Position numbers and translations under genes: made by a program. Under the pieces are notes generated by a model. That model searched no databases. It saw only the letters and a list, made by a program, of their open reading frames with translations, and was not told the origin of the DNA. From CAZJBP01 sp964544115 (GTDB lineage Bacteria; Verrucomicrobiota; Kiritimatiellia; UBA8416; JADHWI01), in NCBI GenBank assembly GCA_964544115.1, contig CAZJBP010000083.1:1-16115 (forward strand): DNA of 16,115 nt, read 5' to 3'. Positions 15,465 through 16,115 of the stretch are shown here, in pieces. How positions within the stretch are numbered: the first letter of the stretch is position 1; the number at the start of each line of letters is the position of its first letter.

Positions 15465-15485
15465 GTGGAATTCCAGCTAAACAAC

Positions 15486-15492
15486 GTTGGAC
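15486..15492 (+). other. GTTRRRY integron core box (left cassette boundary)
   Basis: GTTGGAC matches GTTRRRY exactly. The preceding bases, CTAAACAAC, resemble the end of class 1 attI (CTAAAACAAA before GTTRRRY, from memory). A start codon follows 13 bp after the box. No matching RYYYAAC box is found in the preceding stretch, so the site is attI-like or a secondary site more than the end of another attC. Confidence 0.45.
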
Positions 15493-16027
15493 GGGGAGGA
15501 CAGAGATGAAGAAGTCAAATGAAGACGTGATTGGCGACATCAACAGAGACGGCCTTGTCCTGACGCATGCAGTGGAGCACGTGAAGATGGCTGATTTAAA
15601 GGCCGTCTACCCCCGCGACTGTAAGGAGTCATTCCCGCGACTGGCGTTGGCATTCTACCGTCGTCATGCCGAGGACGCATCTGACCCAGAGTTTGATGAG
15701 AAGCAGTTCCGGCGGATCTTCGATCTCAGACCAGACCTATTCTCTTTTGACGATGCTGACGGGGTCATAACGCTCCATGAGATCGAAGACACGCACCCCA
15801 TCCCACATGACAAGTTGGCCAAGATACTGACGGCTTTCGACTACCTTGATGCCGAGGACTTGAGACTGCGCCTGTTCGTGTATGATCGGTACGGTCTCGG
15901 TCAAAGGGAACTGAACATCCCACTTCTGACGATCATGGTCGGCTCCGCCAAATGAAAGGGTGCGTCTAACCAGCCGTCCGAGGGTATCGCCCTCCGCTGC
16001 GCTCCGGGAGATCCCTCAACGGCAGCG
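15487..16027 (+). mobile_element. putative integron gene cassette
   Basis: Integrases cut between G and TT of the core box. Measured between the G^TT points of the boxes at 15486 and 16027, the unit is 541 bp: boundary, ribosome binding site, one complete gene in the same direction, 8 bp, attC-like site. This compact one-gene layout is that of an integron cassette. The inserted gene is less GC-rich than its neighbours, which fits transfer. Confidence 0.55.
15506..15955 (+). CDS. orphan protein of the putative cassette, possible nuclease-like fold
   Basis: The product has 149 residues. ATG 15506 has GGAGG at 15495-15499, 6 bp upstream; an in-frame ATG at 15443 lies before the cassette boundary and lacks a ribosome binding site. 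I do not recognise a named family. The protein is soluble and charged, with no signal peptide or membrane segment. The notable block runs from RPDLFSFDDADG to ITLHEIEDTHP (about residues 75-98), then a helix (HDKLAKILTAFDYLD), then a strand LRLRLFVYDRYG (120-130). A strand with Asp and Glu-X-Glu, then a helix, then a strand resembles the core of PD-(D/E)XK nucleases, but the usual Lys is replaced by Glu94, so this is only a structural guess. Codon use is visibly less GC-rich than in the flanking mannosidase. It is probably expressed from the promoter at 15371. Confidence 0.8.
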   Translation: MKKSNEDVIGDINRDGLVLTHAVEHVKMADLKAVYPRDCKESFPRLALAFYRRHAEDASDPEFDEKQFRRIFDLRPDLFSFDDADGVITLHEIEDTHPIPHDKLAKILTAFDYLDAEDLRLRLFVYDRYGLGQRELNIPLLTIMVGSAK

Positions 16028-16033
16028 TTCGCC
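15964..16033 (+). other. attC-like recombination site
   Basis: This 70-bp imperfect palindrome starts 8 bp after the cassette gene. It opens with GTCTAAC (15964-15970), an exact RYYYAAC box, and ends with GTTCGCC (16027-16033), which keeps GTT but departs from GTTRRRY; five of seven box positions can pair. Inside, GCCGT pairs with ACGGC and GAGGG with CCCTC, separated by unpaired CC against A. This is the two-block stem with extrahelical bases that integron integrases recognise. ATC/GAT and CCC/GGG continue the stem toward a terminal loop. The length is within the known 57-141 bp range of attC sites. Confidence 0.62.
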
Positions 16034-16056
16034 GATGGCCATGATGAAGAATATGA

Positions 16057-16092
16057 TTGTCCTCTGATCAGGGTATGATATATGGTCATACC
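16057..16092 (+). promoter_or_regulatory. promoter with overlapping 7+7 bp operator-like palindrome
   Basis: TTGTCC (16057-16062) and TATATG (16079-16084) are 16 bp apart. The -10 lies in the centre of GGTATGA (16072-16078) and TCATACC (16086-16092), perfect inverted arms separated by 7 bp. A protein bound there would block polymerase, as in autoregulated operons such as toxin-antitoxin pairs. Confidence 0.5.
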
Positions 16093-16109
16093 AACAAAGA
16101 GGAGGCACT

Positions 16110-16115
16110 ATGGCC
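16110..16115 (+). CDS. start of a further gene, cut by the window edge
   Basis: ATG GCC begins 4 bp after a perfect GGAGG (16101-16105, in AGAGGAGG). Only two codons are inside the window. The strong ribosome binding site and the promoter/operator just upstream make a real start likely. Its position after the attC-like site suggests a second cassette gene; its product cannot be known from here. Confidence 0.55.

Larger units (their letters stand above)
15046..15485. other. gene-free stretch between mannosidase and cassette
   Basis: These 440 bp are less GC-rich than the gene before them and hold no convincing gene. An open frame at 15145-15480 has no ribosome binding site and a low-complexity Ser/Arg/Pro-rich translation. 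The stretch contains a weak hairpin (15105-15127), a 5+5 bp repeat GTGTG-n6-CACAC (15300-15315), a good promoter (15371-15398), a 10+10 bp hairpin (15429-15464) and the palindrome TGGAATTCCA (15466-15475). If the cassette reading is right, the right end of this stretch corresponds to the attI/leader side. Confidence 0.5.

Noticed and set aside
15145..15480. Open frame of 111 codons between mannosidase and cassette
   Set aside because: No ribosome binding site, low-complexity composition, and it spans the promoter and hairpin that serve the downstream gene.

Overview
The window is about 16 kb of high-GC bacterial chromosome with densely packed genes on both strands. An H-X9-DG type prepilin-like protein, a modular surface protein with a calcium loop and an InlB-like repeat, a gingipain-type protease and two cytosolic glycoside hydrolases together suggest a PVC-group bacterium (Kiritimatiellota, Lentisphaerota or Verrucomicrobiota). 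This placement is inferred from gene style, not from a marker gene.

Left part (1-3,897, + strand): the 3' end of a large surface protein, a prepilin-like protein with a strong ribosome binding site, an intergenic GAGGAC-type inverted repeat, and a GH4 alpha-galactosidase-like enzyme. A strong hairpin at 3,908-3,944 separates this from the next block, which is convergent.

Middle part (3,976-11,600, - strand): a secreted C25 (gingipain-like) cysteine protease; an orphan regulator with an excisionase-type helix-turn-helix in front of a receiver domain, with a perfect 9+9 bp palindrome just upstream of its start; purB (adenylosuccinate lyase); and a likely operon of a small one-helix membrane protein, rlmN and rsmB, the last two overlapping by ATGA.

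Right part (11,670-16,115): a 181-bp imperfect palindromic element (REPIN/MITE-like) lies in front of a complete 1,041-residue GH38 alpha-mannosidase. After a 440-bp gene-free stretch comes what looks like an integron gene cassette: a GTTGGAC core box, 13 bp, a 149-residue orphan protein, 8 bp, then a 70-bp attC-like folded site that starts with a perfect RYYYAAC box. A second gene begins at the right edge behind its own promoter and a palindromic operator-like site. No integrase gene lies in the window, so this is either the edge of a complete integron or an attC cluster lacking an integrase. This is the most interesting part of the window.

The housekeeping genes (purB, rlmN, rsmB) look normal, with all catalytic residues present. 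The accessory content is the surface and secreted proteins, the repeat elements and the cassette region.
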